The notes under the pieces were generated by a model that was given only the letters and a program-made list of their open reading frames with translations, made no database searches and was not told the origin of the DNA. The translations under genes were made by a program, and so were the position numbers. This document shows, piece after piece, positions 25,685 through 34,572 of a stretch of DNA of 60,084 nucleotides; the stretch's first letter is position 1, and every line of letters starts with the position of its first letter. The DNA comes from Ilumatobacteraceae bacterium. GTDB lineage: Bacteria > Actinomycetota > Acidimicrobiia > Acidimicrobiales > Ilumatobacteraceae. The stretch lies in contig JAFMNE010000010.1 of the NCBI GenBank assembly GCA_017859395.1, forward strand, positions 1 through 60,084, written 5' to 3'.

Positions 25685-26359
25685 TCAGCGGTGCGGTCGC
25701 GCCAATAGGTCGAACAACATGTGACCCGTCGCGCCCCACACCGTCTCATCCACCAACTCGAAGAAGTGCAACAGGCGGTCGGTGGGTGGGGCGCCCCAGA
25801 CCTCGCCGTGGTACGTGTGCGTAGCCACCAACTCGTCGAGGGGCACCCACATGGTGCGGTCGAGTTCGCCCGTCATCGGCCGCACCTCGGCCGCCGGGTC
25901 CACCACGGCCACCTTCGGCACGATGTACGACCGGCTCACCACCGTGTTCAAATGATCGAGCTCTCCGATGACGCGCACCGCATCAGGTTCGAGGCCCACC
26001 TCCTCATGCGCCTCACGCAGAGCGGTGTCGAGCGGGGTCTCCCCCGGGTCCATACGGCCACCGGGAAACGAGATCTCACCCCGATGATGACGCATGGTCT
26101 GGGAACGTCGTGTGAGCAGCACCTCAGTGCCGTGCACGCCCACACGCAGCGGCACCAGCACAGCAGATGAACGAGCCCCATCGAAGGCCGGCACCAACGG
26201 GCGTTCTACATCTCGAACATGAGCGAGCACCGCATCGAGTCCGGTGACCGGACCCGTCGCCCACGGTGGCGGAGGGCCCTCGCCGATCACCGCCGGACGA
26301 GGCACCACCTGGGCGCCACCACGACGGCGCGGAGAGGTGACCTCGCTCGAGTTGCTCAC
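25685..26359 (-). CDS. Nudix hydrolase, CoA pyrophosphatase type
   Basis: A 224-residue Nudix protein with the box GGRMDPGETPLDTALREAHEEVGL. The residues just before it (RGEISFPGGRMD) match the extended signature of CoA and acyl-CoA diphosphatases such as NudL/NUDT7. It would split CoA derivatives into 3',5'-ADP and phosphopantetheine. The start is GTG and the N-terminal 30 residues are Pro/Arg-rich. The gene follows a small 57-residue gene by 28 bp and probably shares its transcript. Confidence 0.85.
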   Translation of the reverse strand: MSNSSEVTSPRRRGGAQVVPRPAVIGEGPPPPWATGPVTGLDAVLAHVRDVERPLVPAFDGARSSAVLVPLRVGVHGTEVLLTRRSQTMRHHRGEISFPGGRMDPGETPLDTALREAHEEVGLEPDAVRVIGELDHLNTVVSRSYIVPKVAVVDPAAEVRPMTGELDRTMWVPLDELVATHTYHGEVWGAPPTDRLLHFFELVDETVWGATGHMLFDLLARPHR

Positions 26360-26387
26360 GACGCGGTCACGACGGCGCGCATCAGAG

Positions 26388-26561
26388 TCAGGAGGCTGCG
26401 CCCGGGGTCCACCCGGTGGCTACCAGTTCGGCGAGCACCTCAGCCATTCCAGCCGTCTTCAGATCGGCCAGCACGCGGCCGGGCATCTGCTCACCTGTCT
26501 CCCACTGCTCCCAGGCAGCAACGAGCTTGTTCAGATCGGGGGCGGGACGCTCGAACGACAT
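26388..26561 (-). CDS. Conserved-looking 57-residue protein, unknown function
   Basis: A short reading frame encoding MSFERPAPDLNKLVAAWEQW and continuing to 57 residues, with acidic and amphipathic helices and a C-terminal GWTPGAAS. Two things support it as a real gene: TAGGCT exactly 6 nt before the ATG, and a position just after the groEL terminator and just before the Nudix gene. Similar small proteins seem familiar from other actinobacteria, but I cannot verify that here. No function is known. Confidence 0.7.
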   Translation of the reverse strand: MSFERPAPDLNKLVAAWEQWETGEQMPGRVLADLKTAGMAEVLAELVATGWTPGAAS

Positions 26562-26567
26562 GTTCCC

Positions 26568-26573
26568 AGCCTA
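26568..26573 (-). promoter_or_regulatory. -10 box TAGGCT of the 57-residue protein gene
   Basis: TAGGCT on the minus strand, 6 nt, then ATG. It lies about 37 bp beyond the groEL terminator, so this gene and the Nudix gene form a separate leaderless unit. Confidence 0.5.
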
Positions 26574-26609
26574 CGAGGCGACCCGCACGGCTGCCATGTG
26601 ACCACCCTG

Positions 26610-26649
26610 AAAAACAATGGTGCCCGGGGCACACAGCCCCGGGCACCAT
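26610..26649 (-). terminator. Intrinsic terminator of groES-groEL
   Basis: A perfect 14-bp stem (26617-26630 with 26636-26649) around the 5-nt loop region ACACA, rich in CCCGGGG. On the minus strand it is followed at once by TGTTTTT. It lies 25 bp after the groEL stop, so it is a textbook rho-independent terminator. Confidence 0.9.
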
Positions 26650-26673
26650 CGGCGTCTCAATGGACGACGGACG

Positions 26674-28314
<1,641 letters not shown>

Positions 28315-28322
28315 TCAATTCC

Positions 28323-28616
28323 TCACTTCGCCACGATGGCCAGCACGTCGCGGCTGGAGAGCACGAGCAGGTCTTCACCATTGGCGGTGACCTCGGTGCC
28401 GCCGTACTTTGAGTACAGCACCGTGTCGCCGACGGAGATGTCGAGCGGGATCAGTTCGCCGCTGGCCTCGGCGCGCTTGCCGGGGCCGACCGCGAGGACT
28501 TCACCCTGCTGGGGCTTCTCCTTGGCGGTGTCAGGGATGACCAGGCCGGAAGCGGTCTGGGTCTCGGCCTCTGCGGGCCTGACCACGATCCGGTCGTCGA
28601 GGGGCTTCAGGTTCAT
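28323..28616 (-). CDS. groS: Co-chaperonin GroES (10 kDa)
   Basis: A 97-residue co-chaperonin starting [14 protein letters not shown], with the mobile loop around [19 protein letters not shown] and the [14 protein letters not shown] block. It caps the GroEL ring. The ATG has a GGAGG ribosome binding site 9 nt upstream and a 5' leader, unlike the leaderless genes nearby. In-frame codons further upstream run through the CIRCE element and are not used. It is first in the groES-groEL operon. Confidence 0.97.
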   Translation of the reverse strand: MNLKPLDDRIVVRPAEAETQTASGLVIPDTAKEKPQQGEVLAVGPGKRAEASGELIPLDISVGDTVLYSKYGGTEVTANGEDLLVLSSRDVLAIVAK

Positions 28617-28670
28617 GTTGCATGCCTCCGTTGGCGTGAACAGTGGGATGTCAGTGGAAATACCCGGGCG

Positions 28671-28697
28671 TTGGCACTCTGCCCGAGCGAGTGCCAA
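28671..28697. promoter_or_regulatory. CIRCE operator 1 (HrcA site) of groES-groEL
   Basis: TTGGCACTC, 9 bp, then GAGTGCCAA: a perfect inverted repeat differing from the CIRCE consensus TTAGCACTC-N9-GAGTGCTAA by one compensated base in each arm. It starts at the edge of the -10 box and covers the expected transcription start, so HrcA binding here would block initiation. Confidence 0.9.
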
Positions 28698-28726
28698 TGC
28701 TAGAGGCGTAGCCCAGTGATTAGCAA
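28697..28726 (-). promoter_or_regulatory. groES-groEL promoter between two CIRCE elements
   Basis: On the minus strand TTGCTA (-35, 28721-28726), an 18-bp spacer and TAGCAT (-10, 28697-28702). The -35 lies inside the left arm of CIRCE 2 and the -10 touches CIRCE 1. Confidence 0.65.
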
Positions 28727-28746
28727 CCGGAGGGCGAGAGTGCTAA
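28720..28746. promoter_or_regulatory. CIRCE operator 2 of groES-groEL
   Basis: TTAGCAACC, 9 bp, then GAGTGCTAA. The right arm is the exact consensus and the left arm matches 7 of 9. It overlaps the -35 box and, by 4 bp, the end of maf, including its stop codon. Confidence 0.8.
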
Positions 28747-29387
28747 CTGCCGGCGACGACCACGCCAGCACAGCGGAGCAATTCTGCGGTCTCGGCTAGC
28801 GGAAGACCCACAACGTTGCTCACGCTGCCGGAGATCTCTGCCACGAACACTCCACCGGTGCCCTGCACGGCATAGGCGCCCGCCTTGTCAAGCGGTTCCC
28901 CGCCATCGACGTACCAGCGCACAGCCTCGGGGGTGACGCGCACGAAACGGACATCGGTGGTCACCACCTGCGACCACACCTGCGCACCACGGCGCACCAC
29001 CACCCCCGTGTGGGTGCGGTGCCAACGATCCGACAACGACATCAACATGTCCACTGCATCATCGGCATCGACCGGTTTGACCATGATGCGCCCGTCAAGG
29101 TCAACGGTGGTGTCGGCCGCGAGCACCACCGCATCATGGTGGCGGTCCGCAATACGCTGGGCTTTCAGCGCCGACACGCGGGCCACATACTCCACGGCCG
29201 ACTCGTCGCCGATCACCGACTCATCGACATCAGCAGGATCGATGATGAACCCGACCCCCATCGATGTCAGCAACTCGCGCCGACGAGGAGACGCCGAGGC
29301 CAACACCACTGGCGCATCCGGCGCAGCTCCGCCACGAGATGCTTCCGCGGCGACAGCACCGTGACGACCCGAGGTGTTCTCAGCCAC
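28743..29387 (-). CDS. maf: Maf-like nucleotide pyrophosphatase
   Basis: A 214-residue Maf/Ham1-fold protein with the signature LASASPRRRELL (about 30-41), DVDESV, VLAADTTVDLDG and a late GAYAVQGTGG. Maf proteins hydrolyse modified or canonical NTPs and affect septum formation. The start is GTG at 29387, overlapping the dihydrouridine synthase stop by 8 bp; an ATG at 29411 is an alternative that would overlap more. The stop codon lies within CIRCE 2 of the groES promoter. Confidence 0.88.
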   Translation of the reverse strand: MAENTSGRHGAVAAEASRGGAAPDAPVVLASASPRRRELLTSMGVGFIIDPADVDESVIGDESAVEYVARVSALKAQRIADRHHDAVVLAADTTVDLDGRIMVKPVDADDAVDMLMSLSDRWHRTHTGVVVRRGAQVWSQVVTTDVRFVRVTPEAVRWYVDGGEPLDKAGAYAVQGTGGVFVAEISGSVSNVVGLPLAETAELLRCAGVVVAGS

Positions 29388-30564
29388 CCGACACCGCCAT
29401 CGCCCGATCATCGTCGGGAATGCTCATATCGCTGTCGGCATCGGGAGCATCACGGAAACCCTCGGGCAAGGCCGGCCGGATCGGGCCATTGGTATGGCCA
29501 CGACGAATCCGCTCACCACCGTCCACCAAGCGTGCCTGCGGATCCAACTGGCCGAGCAGATCCTCGAACTCGGACAACGTTTTCACCATCGAGAAGCGCC
29601 GTCGCATCTCCGGACCCACCGGGTACCCGCTCAAATACCAGCCAGAGTGCTTCCGGAAATCGCGCATGGCGAGGTCCTCACCGGTGCTGCGCACCGCGGC
29701 ACCGTCGAAGTGCTCCACCAGTGCGCGTGCATGTGCCGACATGGTGGCAGCCACCTCACCCAGCGTGCGCGACGGCGGAGGGTCACCACCTGACAACACG
29801 GTGACCAGATCCAAGAACAACCACGGACGCCCCAAGCACCCACGTCCGATGACCACGCCATCGCACCCGGTGGCGTCCATCATCGCCACCGCGTCGGTGG
29901 CTTCCCAGATGTCGCCATTGCCAAGAACCGGAATGTCGTGGCCGGCGTCGTCGAGGGCGGCGCGCAACTCGGCAATCGCCGTCCAGCGCGCATCACCGGC
30001 ATAGTGCTGGGCAACGGTGCGTGCATGCAATGCCACCCAGTGCGCCCCCTCGTCGGCACAGATCAAGCCGGTGCGCACATCGGTGCGCCAGTCATCATCG
30101 ATGCCCATACGGAACTTCGCTGTCACCGGCACCCCGTAGGGCGCTGCTGCCGACACCGCACCACGGACAATGGCACGTAGCAGCGCCGGCCGGGCCGGTA
30201 CCGCCGCCCCTCCACCCCGACGGGTGACTTTCGCTGCGGGACAGCCGAAATTGAGATCGATGTGGTCGACTCGACCCTCGTCACATAACTGGCTCACCGC
30301 CCGAGCCAGATCGGCGGGATCCGAGCCGTACACCTGCAACGAACGTGGCTGCTCATCGTCACCAAAGGCCATCATCGTCTCGGTCTTCGGATTGCGGTGC
30401 AGCACTGCGGTGGCCATCACCATCTCGTTGACGTACACCAGTCCCGGTGCGAATGACCGACAGATCGACCGGAACGCTCGGTTCGTCACCCCAGCCATCG
30501 GGGCGAGCACGACCGGCGCAGCCGGTGTGTGGCCGGCAATGGTCAACGGCCGACGTTCAACCAC
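29380..30564 (-). CDS. dus: tRNA-dihydrouridine synthase, DusB type
   Basis: A 394-residue FMN enzyme that reduces uridine to dihydrouridine in tRNA. It has the VLAPMAGVTNRAFR opening, IDLNFGCPAAKVTRRGGG with the catalytic Cys, VTAKFRMG, LHARTVAQHY, PVLGNGDIW and the GCDGVVIGRGCLG phosphate site. The GTG start at 30564 follows a strong GGAGG at 6 nt, which rules out the longer frame. It overlaps tsaD by 8 bp, so it is part of the same transcript. Confidence 0.92.
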   Translation of the reverse strand: MVERRPLTIAGHTPAAPVVLAPMAGVTNRAFRSICRSFAPGLVYVNEMVMATAVLHRNPKTETMMAFGDDEQPRSLQVYGSDPADLARAVSQLCDEGRVDHIDLNFGCPAAKVTRRGGGAAVPARPALLRAIVRGAVSAAAPYGVPVTAKFRMGIDDDWRTDVRTGLICADEGAHWVALHARTVAQHYAGDARWTAIAELRAALDDAGHDIPVLGNGDIWEATDAVAMMDATGCDGVVIGRGCLGRPWLFLDLVTVLSGGDPPPSRTLGEVAATMSAHARALVEHFDGAAVRSTGEDLAMRDFRKHSGWYLSGYPVGPEMRRRFSMVKTLSEFEDLLGQLDPQARLVDGGERIRRGHTNGPIRPALPEGFRDAPDADSDMSIPDDDRAMAVSGG

Positions 30565-31657
30565 GATGAGCCTCCGGCGTGGACGACACCAGCGGCATTG
30601 TTGGGAACGCACCAATGTCGAGAGGGCTCGGCCCGTCGACCCCGAGCCGATGCCAACCAGCAGCGGCGATCATGGCTGCGTTATCCGTGCACATCTCCCG
30701 GCTGGGCAACAGCACCGTGCGGCCATCTGCAGCGCCCGCAGCTGTCATCTCGGTGCGCAACAGGGCGTTGGCAGCCACACCGCCACCCAACACGATCCCC
30801 ACCGCGTCGACCTCGGCTGCCGCCCGGCGGGTCTTGGCGACCAGCACATCCACCACCGCGGCGCGGAACGACGCCGCCACATCGGCAGAACCCACATCGG
30901 GGTGGCGTCGCACATGATTCGTGACCGCGGTCTTCAGGCCGCTGAAGCTCATATCGAGACCGTCATGCATCATCGCCCGAGGGAACGCAATGTGCTCGGG
31001 GTCACCCAATTCGGCAGCAGCGTCGATCGCCGGGCCACCCGGATATCCGAGATCGAGAAAGCGTGCCACCTTGTCGAAGGCCTCGCCGGCCGCATCATCG
31101 ATGGTGCGACCCAGCAGGCGGTAGTCACCGTGACCGCGCATCTCGATCAGCATCGTGTGCCCACCCGACACCAATAGAACCACCAACGGAAACCCGATGT
31201 CGCCGTGGTCGAGGAACGACGAGTACAGATGAGCTTCGAGATGGTTGACCCCCACAAAGGGAACCTCCCACGCCAGCGACAGTGCCTTGGCAGCCGACAC
31301 GCCCACGAGAAGCGCACCGATCAGACCGGGGCCCACAGTGCACGCCACCGCGTCCACCCGCTCGGGGCCAACACCGGCGTCGGCGAGGGCGCGTTCCACC
31401 ACCGGGTTCAACGACTCGAGATGTGCCCGCGATGCGACTTCGGGCACCACGCCACCGAATTCGGCATGAAGATCAATTTGGCTCGACACCACCGACGACA
31501 CCACGTCGGTGCCACCGAGCACCAGTGCAGCCGCTGTCTCATCACAACTGGTCTCGATGCCGAGCACCAACGTGTCGGGACCAACACCTAGCTGCCCCGC
31601 ACCGCCACGCATCGTCGTCACCGCCATGTCATTGCTCATCGACATGTCATTGCTCAT
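30557..31657 (-). CDS. tsaD: tRNA N6-adenosine threonylcarbamoyltransferase TsaD
   Basis: A 366-residue ASKHA-fold enzyme that, with TsaB and TsaE, transfers the threonylcarbamoyl group to A37 of ANN-decoding tRNAs. It has GIETSCDETAAALV, the metal-binding HLEAH, SGGHTML and GEAFDKVARFLDLGYPGGP. Its ATG overlaps the rimI stop (ATGA). The first codons lie in a tandem 18-bp duplication that gives Met at positions 1, 5, 7 and 11, so the exact start is uncertain by up to ten codons. Confidence 0.95.
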   Translation of the reverse strand: MSNDMSMSNDMAVTTMRGGAGQLGVGPDTLVLGIETSCDETAAALVLGGTDVVSSVVSSQIDLHAEFGGVVPEVASRAHLESLNPVVERALADAGVGPERVDAVACTVGPGLIGALLVGVSAAKALSLAWEVPFVGVNHLEAHLYSSFLDHGDIGFPLVVLLVSGGHTMLIEMRGHGDYRLLGRTIDDAAGEAFDKVARFLDLGYPGGPAIDAAAELGDPEHIAFPRAMMHDGLDMSFSGLKTAVTNHVRRHPDVGSADVAASFRAAVVDVLVAKTRRAAAEVDAVGIVLGGGVAANALLRTEMTAAGAADGRTVLLPSREMCTDNAAMIAAAGWHRLGVDGPSPLDIGAFPTMPLVSSTPEAHRG

Positions 31658-31659
31658 CG
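31625..31659. repeat. Tandem 18-bp duplication at the tsaD start
   Basis: The unit CATGTCATTGCTCATCGA occurs twice head to tail (the second copy lacks the last base). It is in frame, duplicates six codons of tsaD and covers the rimI/tsaD overlap, so it multiplies the possible start codons. Confidence 0.85.
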
Positions 31660-32199
31660 TCCACCCCGGTTTGGATCGAGCGCATCAAGTCGGTGTCCAT
31701 AGTCGTCGTCGCCAAGTTCATGGCACCACATCACCACGGCATCGGTCCCGTTCTCGTAATAGCCGCGACGCACGCCCGCGGGGGCGAACCCGAACCGGCG
31801 ATACAACTCGTGAGCTCCCGTTGCTGTGGCCCGCACCTCAAGGGTCCACGCGCTTGCTCCCTCCGCACGAGCCACGCGCCCCAGGTGACACATCAACGCC
31901 AACCCAACACCACGGCGACGATGTGCCTCATCAACAACGATGTTGGTGATGTGCGCCTCCGTGGGGGCACTGCCGCCGGCCACCACCCATAGGCCCCCAT
32001 ACCCCACGATGTCGCCGTCGATGCGCGCCACCACGTAATGACGTCCACCGCGCCCAACCTGATCGAGTTCGCTCTCGAACACCGACCGTGTCCAATGCCG
32101 TTCATACGTCACCGATTCGATCCGCATCACGCGCCGCAGGTGCCGGCGGCGCATCGGAGTGATCACACACACCGCGCCACCCACACCGAGCAACCTCAT
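31654..32199 (-). CDS. rimI: Ribosomal-protein-alanine N-acetyltransferase RimI
   Basis: A 181-residue GNAT acetyltransferase. Motif A is NIVVDEAHRRRGVGLALM with the acetyl-CoA-binding Arg/Gly pattern, followed by LEVRATATGAHELYRRFGF and YYENGTDAVVM typical of RimI. It acetylates the N-terminal Ala of S18 in well studied bacteria. The ATG overlaps the tsaB stop (ATGA), and the gene overlaps tsaD in the same way, so tsaB-rimI-tsaD is a tightly coupled set. Confidence 0.9.
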   Translation of the reverse strand: MRLLGVGGAVCVITPMRRRHLRRVMRIESVTYERHWTRSVFESELDQVGRGGRHYVVARIDGDIVGYGGLWVVAGGSAPTEAHITNIVVDEAHRRRGVGLALMCHLGRVARAEGASAWTLEVRATATGAHELYRRFGFAPAGVRRGYYENGTDAVVMWCHELGDDDYGHRLDALDPNRGGR

Positions 32200-32891
32200 G
32201 GGCGCACCTGCCGCGTTGCCCAATTGATCGTCGCGTCCGGTGCCCGCAGATACATCGGTTCGACCAGATGGGGGGCGCACAAGGCCTCCTCGGCGGCAAT
32301 ACCCACTGCCGCGGCCAAGAGTGCCACCGGCGAGGGATGCACGGGGCCGGCGACCTCGCAATTCACCCCGGCGGTGATCTCATCGCGGTATCTCGCTGCG
32401 CCGTCCCCAACGCACACGCTCGGCTGATCCCGCGCCATCATGTCGGCGACGAGGTCCTCGACCGGACCGATCGCCGGCTCCATCAATCGCTCGGTGCGCC
32501 CGTGCGCCGTGCGCACCATCGACCATGCCACTTCGCCCTTGCGGGTATCGACCACCGGCACGACCACCCGGTCCGTATCGCCAACACCGCCTGCGAGGAC
32601 GTCGAGCGATGAGACCGGGGCGATCGGCACATCGAGAGCCATGGCGAACGCCTTCGCAGTCGCGATGCCGACCCGCATGCCGGTGAACAGGCCGGGCCCG
32701 ATGTCGACAGCGACCGCGGTGACCTCGGCCAAGGCAACATCGGCCTGGCGGCAGACGAACTCGACCGCAGGGACCAGGGTCTCGGTGTGGCGCCGACCGC
32801 GTGCCACCTCAACGGTGGCCATCGGGCCATCTGATGTACCGATCGCTACCCCCACCGACTCGGTGGCGGTCTCAAGAGCAAGGATCAACAT
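32196..32891 (-). CDS. tsaB: tRNA threonylcarbamoyladenosine biosynthesis protein TsaB
   Basis: A 231-residue paralogue of TsaD that acts as its scaffold in t6A synthesis. It starts MLILALETATESVGVAI, with the VAVDIGPGLFTGMRVGIATAKAFA block and DTRKGEV. The ATG follows GGAGG at 4 nt and overlaps tsaE by 7 bp. In-frame codons upstream belong to the tsaE region and are not used. Confidence 0.93.
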   Translation of the reverse strand: MLILALETATESVGVAIGTSDGPMATVEVARGRRHTETLVPAVEFVCRQADVALAEVTAVAVDIGPGLFTGMRVGIATAKAFAMALDVPIAPVSSLDVLAGGVGDTDRVVVPVVDTRKGEVAWSMVRTAHGRTERLMEPAIGPVEDLVADMMARDQPSVCVGDGAARYRDEITAGVNCEVAGPVHPSPVALLAAAVGIAAEEALCAPHLVEPMYLRAPDATINWATRQVRP

Positions 32892-33391
32892 GCTGCCTCC
32901 ATGGCCGCACGCAGACGGTCCCACCGACCGACCCACCGTTGACCGACCGCACCACATTCGATCGTGCGCCCCTCCGGTGGGGCGTCACTTGCAGCATCGA
33001 GGTCTGCTGCCACATCGTCGATCTCGAGATGAACCCACAGGTGATCGCCCAACGCGTCAGCGGCTACCTCGCCCCACTCGATGAGGACCACGCCAGAGAA
33101 CTCCGCGAGTTCGGCCAGCGCCAGATCTGCCAGTTCGGTGGTGCGCTCCAAGCGATAGAGGTCGGCATGATGCAGGGTGAAGCGGTCGCAGTCGTACGAA
33201 TTCACCAGCGTGAACGTGGGCGACGTCAAGGGCTGATCCACCCCCAGCGCCGTACCGACGCCTTGGGCGAATGCCGTCTTGCCCGCACCCATCTCCCCCG
33301 ACAGAACGACGATGTCCCCGGATCGCAACCACGCAGCCAGCGCAGCCGCGATCGCGCGGGTGTCAGCGATCGAATGGGCCTGCAACAACAT
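32885..33391 (-). CDS. tsaE: tRNA threonylcarbamoyladenosine biosynthesis ATPase TsaE
   Basis: A 168-residue P-loop protein with Walker A GEMGAGKT (32-39), then SPTFTLVNSY, HHADLYRL and IEWGE. TsaE hydrolyses ATP to reset the TsaB-TsaD complex during t6A formation. The ATG lies 11 bp after alr, and a longer frame reaching into alr is unlikely. The C-terminal 30 residues after the conserved core are variable. Confidence 0.93.
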   Translation of the reverse strand: MLLQAHSIADTRAIAAALAAWLRSGDIVVLSGEMGAGKTAFAQGVGTALGVDQPLTSPTFTLVNSYDCDRFTLHHADLYRLERTTELADLALAELAEFSGVVLIEWGEVAADALGDHLWVHLEIDDVAADLDAASDAPPEGRTIECGAVGQRWVGRWDRLRAAMEAAC

Positions 33392-33402
33392 CGGACCCGA
33401 TG

Positions 33403-34572
33403 CTATGAGCGTGGTTCCACCGCACCCACGGAGCTGCGTCGCGGCACCCGGCCCCCGATTCGGCACACCACCTCGTAACCGATGGTGTTGGACCACTCGG
33501 CCCACTCCTCAACGGTGATCGCAGCATCACCAGCGGCGCCGATCAGTACGACCTCATCCCCCACCGCCACGGCGGCATCGCCCACATCAACCAGCATCTG
33601 GTCCATCGTCACCCGACCCACGATCGGGCACCGGCGACCACCGATCAGCACCTCACCCCCGCGCGCGGCGAGGTCGCGTGGCACACCATCGGCGTAGCCA
33701 ACCGGCACCGTGGCCAATGTGGTGGCGGCCTCACAGATGTGCGTCCATCCGTATGAGACCGGTGTGCCCGCAGCCACCCGCTTCACGAACGACACCTTGG
33801 ACACCCACGACAGCACCGGGCGTAGGCCAGACGCGGCGGCGGGTACCGCAGGCGATGGCGAGATGCCATACAGCGCAATGCCGACGCGCACCAGGTCGCG
33901 ACGTGCGCTGGGTCGGGTGAGCCCCGCGGCCGAATTCGCCACATGCACGGCCGCATGCGACCACGCCCCGCCGCGCGCCTGCACATCATCAACCACGTCG
34001 GCAAAGATCTCCAACTGCTGATCGGTGCCCGGATGATCGGGCTCGTCGGCAACCGCGAGATGCGACATGACACCGGCCGGTTCCAGCACATCGTCCGCAT
34101 CGATTGCATCACACAGTGCCGCCACGTCAGCGGGTGCCACACCCACTCGGCCCATGCCCGTGTCAACTTTGACATGCACACTCACGGCGCCCACCGTGCC
34201 GCGGCGTGCCGCAGCCGCGAGGGCTGTCACCTGCTCGACGGTGTACACCGTGGCATCCAACCGGTGCTGCACCAGCACATCCAGTTCAGCCTCCGGTTGT
34301 TCACTCAGCACCAGAATCGGTGTGCTGTCGGGCAGTGCCGCCTGTTCTCTTAACCGCACACCTTCGCCGACCAGCGCGACACATAGTCCGTGTGCGCCGG
34401 CGGCAACCGCTGCCCGTGCCACATCGCCGTCACCGTGGCCGTAGCCATCGGCTTTGACCACGGCCCAGACATCGGCGGGCGCAACCAGCGAACGGAGCAC
34501 CCGCACGTTGTGGGCAATCGCCTCGGTGTCGACCACCACCTCGGTCGAGCGACCGCGCACTGGGTACGGCAT
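33403..34572 (-). CDS. alr: Alanine racemase
   Basis: A 389-residue PLP enzyme of fold type III that makes D-Ala for peptidoglycan. The PLP lysine is Lys40 in VVKADGYGHG; VKVDTGMGRVG, VRVGIALYG, VSYGWTH with the catalytic Tyr, and VGRVTMDQMLVDVG are all present. It begins with an ATG that shares one base with the nnr stop, and tsaE follows by 11 bp. The order nnr-alr-tsaE-tsaB-rimI-tsaD is common in actinobacteria. Confidence 0.95.
   Translation of the reverse strand: MPYPVRGRSTEVVVDTEAIAHNVRVLRSLVAPADVWAVVKADGYGHGDGDVARAAVAAGAHGLCVALVGEGVRLREQAALPDSTPILVLSEQPEAELDVLVQHRLDATVYTVEQVTALAAAARRGTVGAVSVHVKVDTGMGRVGVAPADVAALCDAIDADDVLEPAGVMSHLAVADEPDHPGTDQQLEIFADVVDDVQARGGAWSHAAVHVANSAAGLTRPSARRDLVRVGIALYGISPSPAVPAAASGLRPVLSWVSKVSFVKRVAAGTPVSYGWTHICEAATTLATVPVGYADGVPRDLAARGGEVLIGGRRCPIVGRVTMDQMLVDVGDAAVAVGDEVVLIGAAGDAAITVEEWAEWSNTIGYEVVCRIGGRVPRRSSVGAVEPRS

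Noticed and set aside
25634-25691. Interrupted stem between the convergent decarboxylase and Nudix genes
   Set aside because: Arms of 7 and 5 bp with a loop of about 29 nt and no T runs; too weak to call a bidirectional terminator.
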